From Sphingomonas_B tabacisoli (GTDB taxonomy: Bacteria; Pseudomonadota; Alphaproteobacteria; Sphingomonadales; Sphingomonadaceae): a stretch of DNA of 64,000 nt. Shown one piece after another: positions 1-9,509 of this stretch. Both the position numbers and the translations under genes were made by a program. The notes below the pieces were generated by a model that was given only the letters and a program-made list of their open reading frames with translations, had not been told where the DNA came from and searched no databases. Numbering within the stretch: position 1 is the first letter of the stretch; each line of letters begins with the position of its first letter. Where the stretch lies: the NCBI RefSeq assembly GCF_042678385.1, contig NZ_JBHUDY010000001.1, positions 1,302,001 through 1,366,000 of the forward strand, given 5' to 3'.

Positions 1-375
1 GTCAAGACCGGCAGCCCGCGCAAGATTGCCCTGGGCCCATGGGTTTTCGGCGCGTTTCGCCTTCTCGCGTGGCTCAAGCGCCTGCGCGGAACGCCCCTCG
101 ATGTGTTCGGCTACACCGCCGAACGACGGATGGAACGCGCGCTGATTGGCGAGTATCGCGCCCTGATTGGCGCTCTTGCCGAGCGCATCACGGACGAGAC
201 CGCCGAACTGGCCACGGAAATCGCCGCCAGTGCTGCGCTGATCGCCGGCTTCGGCCCGGTCAAGGCTCGCGGCGTCGCTGCCTTCCGGTCGCGCGTTATC
301 GAGATGGAAGACCGTCTCGCCGCAGCGCTGCGCGCCCAGACTGAGGGCTCCCCGGTTGCCGCCGATGCGGCGTGA
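1..375 (+). CDS. C-terminal fragment of an indolepyruvate:ferredoxin oxidoreductase-like protein
   Basis: The frame is open from the first base of the window to a TGA at 373-375, so only the last 124 residues are seen. They contain FGYTAERRMERAL at about residues 36-48, which I recognise as the C-terminal region (DUF6537-like) of large fused 2-oxoacid/indolepyruvate:ferredoxin oxidoreductases. Those enzymes oxidatively decarboxylate aryl-pyruvates to acyl-CoA and reduce ferredoxin. The catalytic TPP and iron-sulfur parts lie outside the window, so the assignment rests on this tail alone. A 97-bp gap follows before the dehydratase gene. Confidence 0.6.
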   Translation, partial: VKTGSPRKIALGPWVFGAFRLLAWLKRLRGTPLDVFGYTAERRMERALIGEYRALIGALAERITDETAELATEIAASAALIAGFGPVKARGVAAFRSRVIEMEDRLAAALRAQTEGSPVAADAA

Positions 376-472
376 ACCCGCACGTCCACTTGCCTCAGGT
401 GGAGCAACGCCGACGATCGCTTGCCACGCTACCATTGCCTAGGCAAAGGCGCCGCGCACGGGGAAACTGACC

Positions 473-1699
473 ATGGCCGACACGGTGGAATTCGATCTCA
501 GCGACGTCGAGCCGCGCGTCGGCAAGCTCGTCGGCGGCGGACAGATGTGGGAGCCGTGCTCGGCGACCGACATCCGCCGCTGGGTCATGGCGCTCGATTA
601 CCCCAGCCCAATCCACTGGAACGAGGAGTTCGCGCGCGGCTCGCGCTTCGGCGGGATAGTCGCGCCGCAGTCGTTCGCAGTGGCGATGGACTATGCCCAC
701 GGGGTGCAGCCGGCGTGCGTCGGCCGCATTCCCGGCTCGCACCTGATTTTCGGCGGCGAGGAATGGTGGTTCTACGGCACCCCGATCCGTCCCGGCGACC
801 GCCTAGTCCAGGAACGGCGCTTTCACGGCTACAAGGTGACCGACACCAAGTTCGCCGGCCCGACGATGTTCTCGCACGGGGACACCATCCACACCAACCA
901 GCATGGCGCGCTCGTCGCCAAGGAGCGCGCGACGGCGATACGCTACCTCGCGGCCGAAGCCGAGAAGCGAGGGATGTACGACAACCAGGACAAGCCGATT
1001 CGTCGCTGGAGCAGCGAGGAGCTGGCCGCACTCGATCGAGCGAGGGTCGCTTGGATTCAATCCAACCGCGAAGGCACCTCGCCGTTGTTCGCCGATGTTA
1101 AGGTTGGCACCAAGCTGCCGCGCCGGGTGATGGGTCCGCACACGATCGCCAGCTTCACCACCGAATACCGGGCGTTCATCCAGGATACTTGGGGCACCTA
1201 TCGCTGGACGGTGCCTGAAGGCGTCGCGGACCCGTGGCTCAACCAGGATTCCGGGTGGATCGAGGGATTTGCCTACGACCTTGACGGCGCGACGATCGAT
1301 CCGCGCAAGCGCGACGGGCTCTATGGCGGGCCGTCGCGTGCCCATGTCGATACCGACAAGGCCGGTCAAATCGGCATGTTCCGGGCGTATGGCTATGGCG
1401 CGACAATGGGCGGGTGGATGACCGACACGCTGGCCTACTGGGCGGGGCACCGCGGGATGGTGCGTCACATCAAGTCCAATTTCCGCGGCCCCGCGTTCGA
1501 AGGGGACGCGACCTTCATCGACGCCGAAGTGGTCGACAAGCAGGAGGAGAGCGGCTGGGGCGTGCCGCTGGTGACGATCAAGGCGCGGGCGACCACGCAA
1601 GACGGCGAAGTCCTGGTCGATTCCGTGGCCGAGGTCGAGGTACCGCTGCTGGCGCCGAGCGGCAGCGTCGATACCGACTGGAGAGGAAACCCGCTCTAG
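473..1699 (+). CDS. FAS1-like/MaoC double-hotdog dehydratase
   Basis: A 408-residue protein with two hotdog halves. The N-terminal half (roughly residues 25-170) resembles the FAS1-like dehydratase domain, with YPSPIHWNEEFA and a GGIVAPQSFA stretch. The C-terminal half (about 215-390) resembles MaoC-type hydratases. Members of this family hydrate or dehydrate acyl-CoA thioesters in degradation pathways. The ATG at 473 follows a GGGGAAA stretch at 460-466. It is the first gene of a same-strand run with the dioxygenase and the first SDR, so it probably handles a CoA intermediate of the catabolic cluster. The exact substrate is unknown. Confidence 0.75.
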   Translation: MADTVEFDLSDVEPRVGKLVGGGQMWEPCSATDIRRWVMALDYPSPIHWNEEFARGSRFGGIVAPQSFAVAMDYAHGVQPACVGRIPGSHLIFGGEEWWFYGTPIRPGDRLVQERRFHGYKVTDTKFAGPTMFSHGDTIHTNQHGALVAKERATAIRYLAAEAEKRGMYDNQDKPIRRWSSEELAALDRARVAWIQSNREGTSPLFADVKVGTKLPRRVMGPHTIASFTTEYRAFIQDTWGTYRWTVPEGVADPWLNQDSGWIEGFAYDLDGATIDPRKRDGLYGGPSRAHVDTDKAGQIGMFRAYGYGATMGGWMTDTLAYWAGHRGMVRHIKSNFRGPAFEGDATFIDAEVVDKQEESGWGVPLVTIKARATTQDGEVLVDSVAEVEVPLLAPSGSVDTDWRGNPL

Positions 1700-1816
1700 C
1701 GATTGCGTCTGCGGCAAGCGGGTTCTGCGCGCTCAATCATTTCCTTCGCCGGTCTGCGCTGGCAGGGGATGCTCGGCACTACGGCGTGGCGAGCGCCGAG
1801 GAAAAGGACGATTGCG

Positions 1817-2656
1817 ATGAAAATGGACATCGAACCGATCAAGCCGGCGATCGGCGCGCGAATCCATGTCGACCGGGCGGACTTCACGCGGCCCGAGTTG
1901 GCCGAGCAATGCGCCGAACTGTTGGAGAAACGCCAGGTGCTCGTCTTCCCCCGGCTCAACGCCAGCGACGAGGAGCAACTGGCGTTCACCGACAGCCTAG
2001 GCGGGCGAATCAACCTGACAGGGGAGTCCGCGGGAGACAGCCCTGACGTCTACAACGTCACACTTGATCCCAAGCTCAACAAGTTCCCGGCCACGGTGCT
2101 GTCGACGTTCTTCTATCACATGGACGGGCTCGTCGGGAAAAGGGACATGACCCCCCCCAAGGCGACCGTGCTGAGCGGGCGGGTCGTCCCCGCAGAAGGC
2201 GGCGACACCGAGTTCGCCAGCACCTACGCTGCTTACGAGCACCTTCCGCAGAGCGAAAAGGACGCGTTCGAGGAGCTTCAAGTCGAGCACAGCATGTATG
2301 CCGGCTGCCGCAACTTCCTCGACCAGCTTCCCCAAGAGCATGTCGAGATGATCAAGGGGCTGCCGGTCAACACGCATCCGCTGGTGTGGAAACACGATAG
2401 CGGGCGCAAGTCGCTGGTCATCGGGCTGACCGCGGACAAGGTCGTGGGGATGGAGCCCGCCGAAGGGCGCGCCCTGCTGGCGCGGCTGACCGAATGGGCC
2501 GGCCAACCCGATTTCTCTTACAAGCACACCTGGGAAGTGGGCGACCTTGTGATCTGGGACAATCCCGGCACGCTCCACCGCGCGCGTCCCTACGACAAGA
2601 GCTCGGGGCGTTCGATGCATCGGACCTCGGTCGCCGGCCACGAGATGGTCAAGTAG
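1817..2656 (+). CDS. TauD/TfdA-family 2-oxoglutarate-dependent dioxygenase
   Basis: A 279-residue non-heme iron dioxygenase of the taurine dioxygenase family. The iron triad is visible as H101 and D103 (in FFYHMDG) with H254 (in GTLHRARP). R265 is placed to hold 2-oxoglutarate. Length and motif spacing match TauD closely. I chose the ATG at 1817 because a purine-rich AGGAAAAGGA lies just before it and homology begins there; a longer frame upstream to 1703 has no family similarity. Such enzymes hydroxylate alpha to sulfonate, ether or other groups using O2. The substrate here is not evident, but the setting suggests a catabolic oxidation. Confidence 0.85.
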   Translation: MKMDIEPIKPAIGARIHVDRADFTRPELAEQCAELLEKRQVLVFPRLNASDEEQLAFTDSLGGRINLTGESAGDSPDVYNVTLDPKLNKFPATVLSTFFYHMDGLVGKRDMTPPKATVLSGRVVPAEGGDTEFASTYAAYEHLPQSEKDAFEELQVEHSMYAGCRNFLDQLPQEHVEMIKGLPVNTHPLVWKHDSGRKSLVIGLTADKVVGMEPAEGRALLARLTEWAGQPDFSYKHTWEVGDLVIWDNPGTLHRARPYDKSSGRSMHRTSVAGHEMVK

Positions 2657-2684
2657 CTGCCAGCGTGGTTCAAAGGAGAAGGGC

Positions 2685-3551
2685 ATGACCGAAATCGCGG
2701 GCAAGGCCGCGCTCGTTACCGGTGGCGGCAGCGGCATCGGCATGGCCTTGGCCAAGGCTTTGGCGAAGGAAGGCGCCTCGGTCGCGCTTGCCGACATTCG
2801 TCTCGACAATGCCCGCGAGGTCGCCGACGAGATTGTTGCAGAGGGCGGCAGGGCCGTCGCCATCCAGTGCGACGTGTGCGAGCGCGGTGACATCGCGCGG
2901 ATGAAGGCCGAGGCTAACGCGGCGGTGGGCCGGATCGAGCTGCTGTTCTCCAACGCCGGCGCGAGCTCGTTCGTCCCGGTCGTCGAGATGGACGATCGCG
3001 AGATCGAATGGATGATCCAGGTCAACCTGATGGCCGGGATATGGATCACCAAGGCCTTCCTGGCCGACATGATCGAGGCCAGGTCGGGTCACATCATCGT
3101 GTCGTCGTCGATGGCCGGGCTGACCCCGGCGCACATCCCGATCCACGCACCGTATTGCGCCGCCAAGATGGGCCTGATCGGCTACGTCATGAACCTCCAG
3201 CGCGAAATCGACGAATTCAACATCAAGACCACGATCTATTGCTCAGGCGGGGTGGTCGGCGGAATGCGGCTGCACAACAACAGCTATCGGCCGGAGAAGT
3301 TCGGCGGCCCGACCGACGCGAAGATGAAGATTCCCAAGGCGTCGTTCGAGAAGAACCCGATAAAGTTCTACTGGCCCGAAGGCGTGGCGCCGATGGTGCT
3401 CACCGCGGTGCGCAACGATCGGCCCTTCGTGTTCGATCACTCCGAGCAGCGCGAGGATTTCCGCAAGACCTACTCGGACATCGTCGAGGCCTGCTTCGAC
3501 GATACGCTGCGGTACGAACAGGAAGTCGGGATTCCGCCCTCCGTCAACTGA
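2685..3551 (+). CDS. SDR-family oxidoreductase (classical)
   Basis: A 288-residue short-chain dehydrogenase/reductase. The cofactor motif TGGGSGIG is at residues 12-19, followed by SNAG near 89-92. The catalytic Ser is at about 141-142, with Tyr157 and Lys161 in the YCAAK motif. An AAAGGAGAAGG ribosome site precedes the ATG by a normal distance. It follows the dioxygenase by 28 bp and is probably cotranscribed. It would oxidise or reduce a hydroxy/keto group of a pathway intermediate with NAD(P). It is longer than a minimal SDR (about 250 residues), with a C-terminal extension of the kind seen in sphingomonad degradation SDRs. Confidence 0.85.
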   Translation: MTEIAGKAALVTGGGSGIGMALAKALAKEGASVALADIRLDNAREVADEIVAEGGRAVAIQCDVCERGDIARMKAEANAAVGRIELLFSNAGASSFVPVVEMDDREIEWMIQVNLMAGIWITKAFLADMIEARSGHIIVSSSMAGLTPAHIPIHAPYCAAKMGLIGYVMNLQREIDEFNIKTTIYCSGGVVGGMRLHNNSYRPEKFGGPTDAKMKIPKASFEKNPIKFYWPEGVAPMVLTAVRNDRPFVFDHSEQREDFRKTYSDIVEACFDDTLRYEQEVGIPPSVN

Positions 3552-3562
3552 CGCACCGCAGC

Positions 3563-4327
3563 TCAGGCGGCGAAGCGCGGGTTGATCATTCGGGTCGTGC
3601 TCCAGCCGCCGTCGATCGGCAGGACTTGGCCATTAATGAACTCGCCCTTGGCCGAACACAGGAACGCTACCGCGTTGGCGACGTCGTCGGGCAGGCAGTC
3701 GCGGTAGAACGGGGTCAATCCCTGGTTGATCCGCTGGAACGCCGGATAATCCCAAGCCGCCTCGGTCATCGGCGTCCTGACCACGGTCGGCGCGACCACG
3801 TTGGCTCGGATGCCTTGTTCGCCGTACTGCGCCGCCATCGTCTGGGTCAGTCCCGTCAACGCCGCCTTGACCGCGCAATAGATACCGCCGTCGAGCCCGC
3901 CCATGATCCCGAAGGTGGAGCCGATGGTAACGATCGCGCAGCCCTTGCCCATGTGCGGAATGACTTCGCGGGAGAGCCGGAATGGCGCGCGCAGGGAGAT
4001 GCCGATGACTTCGTCGAGCATTGCGTCGCTGGTCTCGTGGACAGGCGCCCAGACCCCGGCCCCGGCGTTGTTGACCAGATAAGAGATACGCCCGAAGCGC
4101 TCGAGTGCGTGCTCGACGATGCGCCGCGGCGCGTCGGCTGCGGTGATGTCGGCGACGACGTGACTGAACGCGGCCTCAGGCGAGAGGCCGTCACCGAGCG
4201 CACGGAGCCTGGACTCGTCTCGCCCAGTGCCAACCACCGCGACCCCCTGCGCGGCGAGCGCCGCGACGATTGCCTGGCCGATTCCTCCTGCCGCTCCGGT
4301 GACGATGGCGACTTCCGATTTGCTCAC
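3563..4327 (-). CDS. SDR-family oxidoreductase (classical)
   Basis: A 254-residue short-chain dehydrogenase/reductase on the minus strand. TGAAGGIG is at residues 10-17, NNAG at 86-89, and the catalytic set is Ser137, Tyr150 and Lys154. The C-terminal FINGQVLPIDGGWS is the usual SDR end motif. It converges with the upstream plus-strand SDR, leaving only 11 bp between the stops. It is followed upstream by the KstD-like flavoprotein on the same strand with a 33-bp gap, so those two probably form an operon. An AGGAGGAT ribosome site lies before the ATG. It likely oxidises a ring or side-chain alcohol. Confidence 0.85.
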   Translation of the reverse strand: MSKSEVAIVTGAAGGIGQAIVAALAAQGVAVVGTGRDESRLRALGDGLSPEAAFSHVVADITAADAPRRIVEHALERFGRISYLVNNAGAGVWAPVHETSDAMLDEVIGISLRAPFRLSREVIPHMGKGCAIVTIGSTFGIMGGLDGGIYCAVKAALTGLTQTMAAQYGEQGIRANVVAPTVVRTPMTEAAWDYPAFQRINQGLTPFYRDCLPDDVANAVAFLCSAKGEFINGQVLPIDGGWSTTRMINPRFAA

Positions 4328-4360
4328 GTGATCCTCCTCGAGCGGGCGGGGCCAGCGCCA

Positions 4361-6079
4361 TCAGGCGCGCAGGTTGCCGGTGCGTTCGGCAATGTCGTTG
4401 GCCGCGACGAAGCCGAAGGTCATCGCGGGCCCGATCGTCGCCCCCGCGCCGGGATAGCAGTCACCGAACGGCGAGCCGGCATTGTTGCCGGCGGCATAGA
4501 GCTTGGGGATCGGGCGGCCTTCGCCATCGAGCACCCTCGCGCGCGCGTCGCAGCGGACTCCGCCCTTGGTCCCGAGGTCGCCGTTGTTGATAGGCACCGC
4601 GTAAAACGGCGCGGTGTCGATCGGCCCAAGGTTGGGATTGGGCGCGACGGTCGGATCGCCGAAGAACTGGTCGTAAATGTTGCCGCCGCGGCCGAATTCG
4701 GTGTCGACGCCGGTCATCGCGAATTCGTTGATCTTCGCCACGGTGCCGACGAGCGCCTTCGCCGGAACGCCGATCTTCTGCGCGAGCAGGGGGATGGTGT
4801 CGGCGCGAAACACGTAGTGGTCCCACCAGTCCGAAGGGATCTTGCGTTCGGGGGTATGGACTGTCGGCATCAGCCCGCCCGCGCTGAACCGGGCGCGGAA
4901 CTTGGCGTCGAACACCAGCCAGCACGGCATGTTGGCGCCGGTGCGCAAGTGATCGTCGACCATGGCTTGGCCGAAGCTGTCGTAACCAGTCGCCTCGTTG
5001 ACGAAGCGCAATCCGTTGCGGTTGACGCACACGCTCCAGGGGCGCCCGACGTCGAAGGCGGCCTGGTGGGTTTCGTGGAAGTTGGAGGCCTGTGGCATCG
5101 GGAAGCTGGTGGTCGGAATCCACCAGCCCTGCTCGGTGTGCTCGGTCGTCGCGCCGATCCGCTCGGCGGCGAGCAGGGCTTCACCGCGGTTGGCGCCTTC
5201 GGGGGTGGAAGAATGCCAGATCAGTCCGGGAGCAGGGTAAAATCGATCGCGCAGCTGCTGGTTCCACTCGAATCCGCCCGCCGCAAGGATCACGCCATGG
5301 CGCGCCGCGATCTCGTGGTGTTGTCCGAAGCGCGAGACGATCACGCCGGCGACTTCGCCGCCAGCGTCGAGCCTGATCTCCTCGAGCCGGGTTTCCGTCC
5401 GCAATTCGACACCGCGGGCGAACACCTGCTTGTAAACCGATCCCATCAGCGCCGCGCCCTGCGTAAAGCGGCGGTCGCGCGGGGAGTTGGCGCGCGCACC
5501 GCGGTCGGTCCAGTAGCGCGCGATCATCTTCGCCGCGGTGCCACGCCAACCCTTCTGCTGCATCATCAGCGAGAAGGTTTCGGTCAGGTCCATTGCATAG
5601 CGGTGGAACAGCTTGAAGCGGTTGAACTGCTCGCGCATCAGCGGATAGCGCGCATCGCCCAGCTCACGCCCGTCGAACGTCGGGCAGATCACGGAGCGGT
5701 CGGCGCGTGCGCCGGGCCGGTCGGGGAAGTAGTCGGGCCAGGCCGCGGCCATGACTTCGACGCCAGCCTTGCGGAGAAAGGCCAGCATTGCCGGCGCCTG
5801 ATCGATGTAGGCTTCGAGCCGCTCCTCGTTGACCGGGACCTTGATGACGCTGCGCAGATAGGTCAGCGCGTCTTCGCGCGTGTCGCTGGCGTTGCCGTCC
5901 ATGCCGTGGCCGGGAACCCATATCACCCCTCCCGAAGTCGCCGACGTGCCGCCGAACTTGTGCTCCTTCTCGACGATCAGCACCGACAGCCCGAGATCGG
6001 CCGCGCGCAAGGCCGCGGACGCTCCGGCCGCGCCGGAGCCGATGACGACTACATCGTAGGCATCGCTGGGATCGGTCAC
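4361..6079 (-). CDS. FAD-dependent oxidoreductase, 3-ketosteroid-delta1-dehydrogenase-like
   Basis: A 572-residue flavoprotein. The FAD-binding motif GSGAAG is at residues 14-19, with the adenosine-binding Glu at 38. A GGTSATSGG segment and the C-terminal AAGNNAGSPFGDCYPGAGA complete the fumarate-reductase/KstD fold. Proteins of this type remove hydrogens from a 3-keto ring (KstD) or reduce a C=C bond. The length matches KstD-like proteins. It reads divergently from the Rieske ferredoxin gene, with 162 bp between starts that must hold promoters for both directions. I infer a ring-dehydrogenation step. Assignment as a true steroid enzyme is not proven. Confidence 0.8.
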   Translation of the reverse strand: MTDPSDAYDVVVIGSGAAGASAALRAADLGLSVLIVEKEHKFGGTSATSGGVIWVPGHGMDGNASDTREDALTYLRSVIKVPVNEERLEAYIDQAPAMLAFLRKAGVEVMAAAWPDYFPDRPGARADRSVICPTFDGRELGDARYPLMREQFNRFKLFHRYAMDLTETFSLMMQQKGWRGTAAKMIARYWTDRGARANSPRDRRFTQGAALMGSVYKQVFARGVELRTETRLEEIRLDAGGEVAGVIVSRFGQHHEIAARHGVILAAGGFEWNQQLRDRFYPAPGLIWHSSTPEGANRGEALLAAERIGATTEHTEQGWWIPTTSFPMPQASNFHETHQAAFDVGRPWSVCVNRNGLRFVNEATGYDSFGQAMVDDHLRTGANMPCWLVFDAKFRARFSAGGLMPTVHTPERKIPSDWWDHYVFRADTIPLLAQKIGVPAKALVGTVAKINEFAMTGVDTEFGRGGNIYDQFFGDPTVAPNPNLGPIDTAPFYAVPINNGDLGTKGGVRCDARARVLDGEGRPIPKLYAAGNNAGSPFGDCYPGAGATIGPAMTFGFVAANDIAERTGNLRA

Positions 6080-6241
6080 GCGTGGCCTCGTCTGCCGAAG
6101 GGCGCGGCACGCCCGAACGAAGGGGCGTTTCCCACGCGCGCGGTTTCAGCCCAATGACCTGCACTGCAGAAGCACTTGCTTGCGCGCGCGGTTTGGCCGC
6201 CGGCGATTGCTTGACCGCCCGTTTCTGACGAGAGGCAGGCG

Positions 6242-6559
6242 ATGAGCGAAGCTGTGTTCACGACTGTCGCCCGCCTGGCCGATGTACCGTCCGGCGAGGT
6301 CCGAAAGGTCGTGGCGGGTGACCGGTCGATCCTGCTGTGCCACAGCCAAGACCGCATCTTCGCGATCGAGAACAAGTGCTCGCACGCCGACGAGGCGCTG
6401 GAGTGCGGACGAATGCGCCAGGGCTGGATCAGCTGCCCGGCGCATGGAGCGCGGTTCGAGCTGGCCAGCGGCCGCGCGATGAACCCGCCGGCCAAGGAGC
6501 CGATCCGCACTTTCGAGGTGCGGATCGACGGCGACGTGGTCCAGGTCGCGCTCGGCTAG
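6242..6559 (+). CDS. Rieske-type [2Fe-2S] ferredoxin
   Basis: A 105-residue ferredoxin of the Rieske class. The cluster ligands are C46 and H48 (NKCSHAD) and C65 and H68 (CPAHGARF), with the C-x-H...C-x2-H spacing of NirD/BphA3-type ferredoxins. A GAGAGGCAGGC stretch precedes the ATG. It is the obvious electron carrier for the ring-hydroxylating oxygenase at 11698-13122. No dedicated ferredoxin reductase is seen in the window. Its stop codon overlaps the convergent crotonase stop through a CTAG shared by both strands. Confidence 0.9.
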   Translation: MSEAVFTTVARLADVPSGEVRKVVAGDRSILLCHSQDRIFAIENKCSHADEALECGRMRQGWISCPAHGARFELASGRAMNPPAKEPIRTFEVRIDGDVVQVALG

Positions 6560-7533
6560 GGCTTCGCCCGGCCTCTCCGGCTGAGCCGCCACTCGGGCGG
6601 ATAGTTGAGGTCGTTGTTTTTTACCGTGGCGGCGATGCCGGCGTCGAAGCCGCCCTTGCCCAGGTTGACCTCGCCCAAGCGATCGTCCTTCATCAGCGGC
6701 AGCATTCCCTCGAGCCAGCCGGTCATCAGACTGCCGAGATACTCGCCACGGTATTGCTTGTAGCATTCGATGAAAGTCTTCTGCGCCACCACGACATCGA
6801 GCGGGCGCGTGCGCGAGCAGGCATCGGCGTACTTCTCGGTCTCGGCCTCGAGCCGGTCGCGCGGCACTATGCTGTTGACGAAGTTGCAGTCGAGCATTTC
6901 CTGGGCGGTGAACGGCCGCCCGGTGAACAGCATCTCGGAAAAGCGGCGCACTCCGACCATTTCCAGCCACTGCCACATGCGCGGTCCCCACCCGGCGTAC
7001 CGAAACGACGGATGGCCGAACAAGGCATCGTCCGACGAGACGATCAGGTCGGCGTCGGCGCACTGGTAGAAGTGCCAGCCGTAGCAATAGCCCTTGGCTT
7101 CGACGACGCTGATTTTCTTGAATTCCTGAAGCGGGCGGTTGCCCGCGCGGCCCTTGGCGTAATGGTCGGTCAGCCCGTGGAGGAAGCGGTAGCTGCCGCC
7201 CGGCGGGTAGCGGACGTCGGGATCATCGATCTCGAGGTCGGAGAGAAAATTGTCATCGACGGCCGGATTGAGGTACTTGTCGCCGTGCTCGTCGATATCG
7301 CCGCCGGTGCCCAGGTCCTGGCCTTCTCCGCGGATGACCAGGACTTTCACGTCGTCATCGATGTTGGCCTTGTGGACCAGCTCGCCGAATAGCAGGCGCA
7401 TGCCGATATTGGTCGCATTGGCCTTGTCGACACGGTCGAACGTCAACGTCGCGATCTTGCGGGCACGGTCCTTTTCGTAGCGGATGAACTTCTGCGCCTC
7501 GGCCTTGAGGTTGGCCGCGCTCGGCTGGGTCAT
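6556..7533 (-). CDS. Enoyl-CoA hydratase/isomerase (crotonase) family protein
   Basis: A 325-residue crotonase-fold protein. The first oxyanion-hole region reads VIRGEGQDLGTGGDI, and a second lies near FKKISVVEAKGYCYG. I place the start at the ATG at 7533, which has a good AAGGAG ribosome site and begins MTQPSAANLK; a longer frame to 7647 has no support. It is divergent from hyuB, with a 149-bp promoter region between. Crotonases hydrate, isomerise or hydrolyse acyl-CoA thioesters. The length is somewhat above the usual 260 residues because of a C-terminal extension. It probably acts after CoA activation in this pathway. Confidence 0.8.
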   Translation of the reverse strand: MTQPSAANLKAEAQKFIRYEKDRARKIATLTFDRVDKANATNIGMRLLFGELVHKANIDDDVKVLVIRGEGQDLGTGGDIDEHGDKYLNPAVDDNFLSDLEIDDPDVRYPPGGSYRFLHGLTDHYAKGRAGNRPLQEFKKISVVEAKGYCYGWHFYQCADADLIVSSDDALFGHPSFRYAGWGPRMWQWLEMVGVRRFSEMLFTGRPFTAQEMLDCNFVNSIVPRDRLEAETEKYADACSRTRPLDVVVAQKTFIECYKQYRGEYLGSLMTGWLEGMLPLMKDDRLGEVNLGKGGFDAGIAATVKNNDLNYPPEWRLSRRGRAKP

Positions 7534-7682
7534 CGAACAACTCCTTCGCGATATGTCCGTCATGCGCGCTATCGTGCGCGTTGCCGCCGCGCGACTCCCG
7601 CCGCGGCATGGACGGCGCGAGGCTTGCCTCGTTACACGCGTGGGCAAAGACGACGGAAGGTTATTCGCCCTAGGAGCTTAGC

Positions 7683-9509
7683 ATGTCCTATGAATTGAAC
7701 CGCAAACTAGCCGCGCCCTGTCCGCCCCTGACGACAACCGCCAGCGTCGATCCGGTGACCGCCGACATCATCCGCGGGGCGATGGAGACGATCTGCTTCC
7801 AGGCGGCCACGCACCTCGGCCGCGCCGCCTCCTCGCCGATCATCAACCAGTCGAACGAGCGCAATGCGAGCATCGTCGACGCCAACGGACGCCTCGCTTC
7901 GGGCTCGATCGGAACCCCGCATCTGACGTTCGTCTCGCAACTGACCGTCCGCTACGGCCTGATGCAGCAGGACGCCTACGACTGGGGTCCGGGCGACGTG
8001 TTTCTCGGCAACGATCCCGACTTCGGTGGCGGCCATCTGCCGGACTACAACGTCTATGCGCCGGTCTACGACGATGTGGGGCGCCTGGTTATGATCCAGG
8101 CGCTGCAAGCACACCAGGGCGACACCGGGGGCAAGGATCCCGGCGGCTTCACGCTCGAGGCCACCGACATCTTTACCGAGGGGCTCGCGATCCCCTGTCT
8201 CAAGCTCGTCCACCGCGGCGAGAAGCGGCGCGATGCAATCCACTTGGTCGAGCGCAACAACCGCTTCGCCACCTTTCCCGGCGACCTCGCGGCGATGATC
8301 GGCGCGGTTCAGCTCGCCGTCGGTCGGATCGAGGACCTCTTGCGCAAATGGGGCGCCGATACCGTCCGCGCCGCGATCAACCACGCGATTGCGGACAGCG
8401 AGCGGCGTTTTCGGGAAGAGGTCGCGCGCTGGCCCGACGGCACTTACGACGCCCAAGTGTTGATAGACCACGACACCGTGGGCAACAAGGACGTCAAGGT
8501 CCGCGTCGCCTGCACGATCGCCGGCGACCAGCTGACCGTCGACCTGACCGGCACCGACGACCGCCCGGAGCTGGTCGGGGTGTGGAACACCTTCGGCAAC
8601 ACCCGCTCCTACGTGATGACCCAACTAGCCGCCGCGGTGTCGCCCGACATCGTCAAGAACGAGGGCTTCTTCAATGCGGTCGAGATCGTCGTTCCGGAGG
8701 GCTGCATTGCCCAGCCGCCGCCCAACAAGCCGGCCGCGCTCGGCTCGTTCCATCCGGCTTGCGAGATTACCGAGGCGGTGTGCCTGGCGCTGTCGAGCGT
8801 TGTCCCCGAACGCTCCGCGCCACAGCTCTACAAGATCGGGATGCCCAACGCCGTGATCGGGTTCGGCGCCAGCGGGATGTGGATGGATCAGGGGGTCGAC
8901 TGCCGCTCGATGGATTCTTCGGCGGTGGCAGGGATCGACGGCTGGGGCTCATGCCCGGTCAGCCTCGGCAACCTCCTGCTGTCGGAGGCCGAGGACTTCG
9001 AAGCGCGCTATCCAGTGCTCAACCTCAGCCGGGAGATGACCATCGATACGGGTGGCGCCGGCCAGTGGCGCGGCATGCCAGGCAGCCGCAACGTCAAGCA
9101 AGTGCTCGAGCCGGTGATGGCGATGACCTGGATGGTGTCGGCCGATCATCCCTTGCGCGGCATGTGCGGCGGCGACGACGCCAGCCCTTACGGCAACTGG
9201 TTCGAGGTGGGCAGCGACAACGAATACAAGATCGACCTGCGAGCTCAGGCGCAACTGCCCGCGGGCGCAGCGATTGCCTATCAGCACGGCGGCGGCGCCG
9301 GCTTCGGTGTCGCGCTCAATCGCGACCCTGCCGCCGTGCGCGACGACGTTCTCGACGAGCTCGTCAGCATCGACGCCGCGCGCGACAAGTATGGCGTGGT
9401 GCTGACCGGCTTCGTGGAGAATTATGACCTCGAGGTTGACCAGCAGGCGACCGACGCACTGCGGGTGCGGATGGCGCGGACGCGAACGGACGCGGGAGTG
9501 CCCGCCTGA
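7683..9509 (+). CDS. Hydantoinase B/oxoprolinase-family protein
   Basis: A 608-residue HyuB-type subunit. Family features include DVFLGNDPDFGGGHLPD near residue 100 and the C-terminal GAAIAYQHGGGAGFG. HyuA/HyuB pairs form ATP-dependent N-methylhydantoinases, 5-oxoprolinases and the acetone/acetophenone carboxylases. An AGGAG ribosome site lies about 7 nt before the ATG. The stop and the hyuA start overlap in TGATG, which implies translational coupling and a complex of the two proteins. Which of the family reactions applies is unclear. In a ring-degradation cluster, ATP-driven carboxylation or lactam opening are both possible. Confidence 0.85.
   Translation: MSYELNRKLAAPCPPLTTTASVDPVTADIIRGAMETICFQAATHLGRAASSPIINQSNERNASIVDANGRLASGSIGTPHLTFVSQLTVRYGLMQQDAYDWGPGDVFLGNDPDFGGGHLPDYNVYAPVYDDVGRLVMIQALQAHQGDTGGKDPGGFTLEATDIFTEGLAIPCLKLVHRGEKRRDAIHLVERNNRFATFPGDLAAMIGAVQLAVGRIEDLLRKWGADTVRAAINHAIADSERRFREEVARWPDGTYDAQVLIDHDTVGNKDVKVRVACTIAGDQLTVDLTGTDDRPELVGVWNTFGNTRSYVMTQLAAAVSPDIVKNEGFFNAVEIVVPEGCIAQPPPNKPAALGSFHPACEITEAVCLALSSVVPERSAPQLYKIGMPNAVIGFGASGMWMDQGVDCRSMDSSAVAGIDGWGSCPVSLGNLLLSEAEDFEARYPVLNLSREMTIDTGGAGQWRGMPGSRNVKQVLEPVMAMTWMVSADHPLRGMCGGDDASPYGNWFEVGSDNEYKIDLRAQAQLPAGAAIAYQHGGGAGFGVALNRDPAAVRDDVLDELVSIDAARDKYGVVLTGFVENYDLEVDQQATDALRVRMARTRTDAGVPA

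Noticed and set aside
3008..6157. Very long plus-strand frame (over 1000 codons)
   Set aside because: It overlaps two well-supported genes on the minus strand (SDR and KstD-like) and an SDR on the plus strand. Its product has no domain and the composition of an antisense frame in GC-rich DNA.
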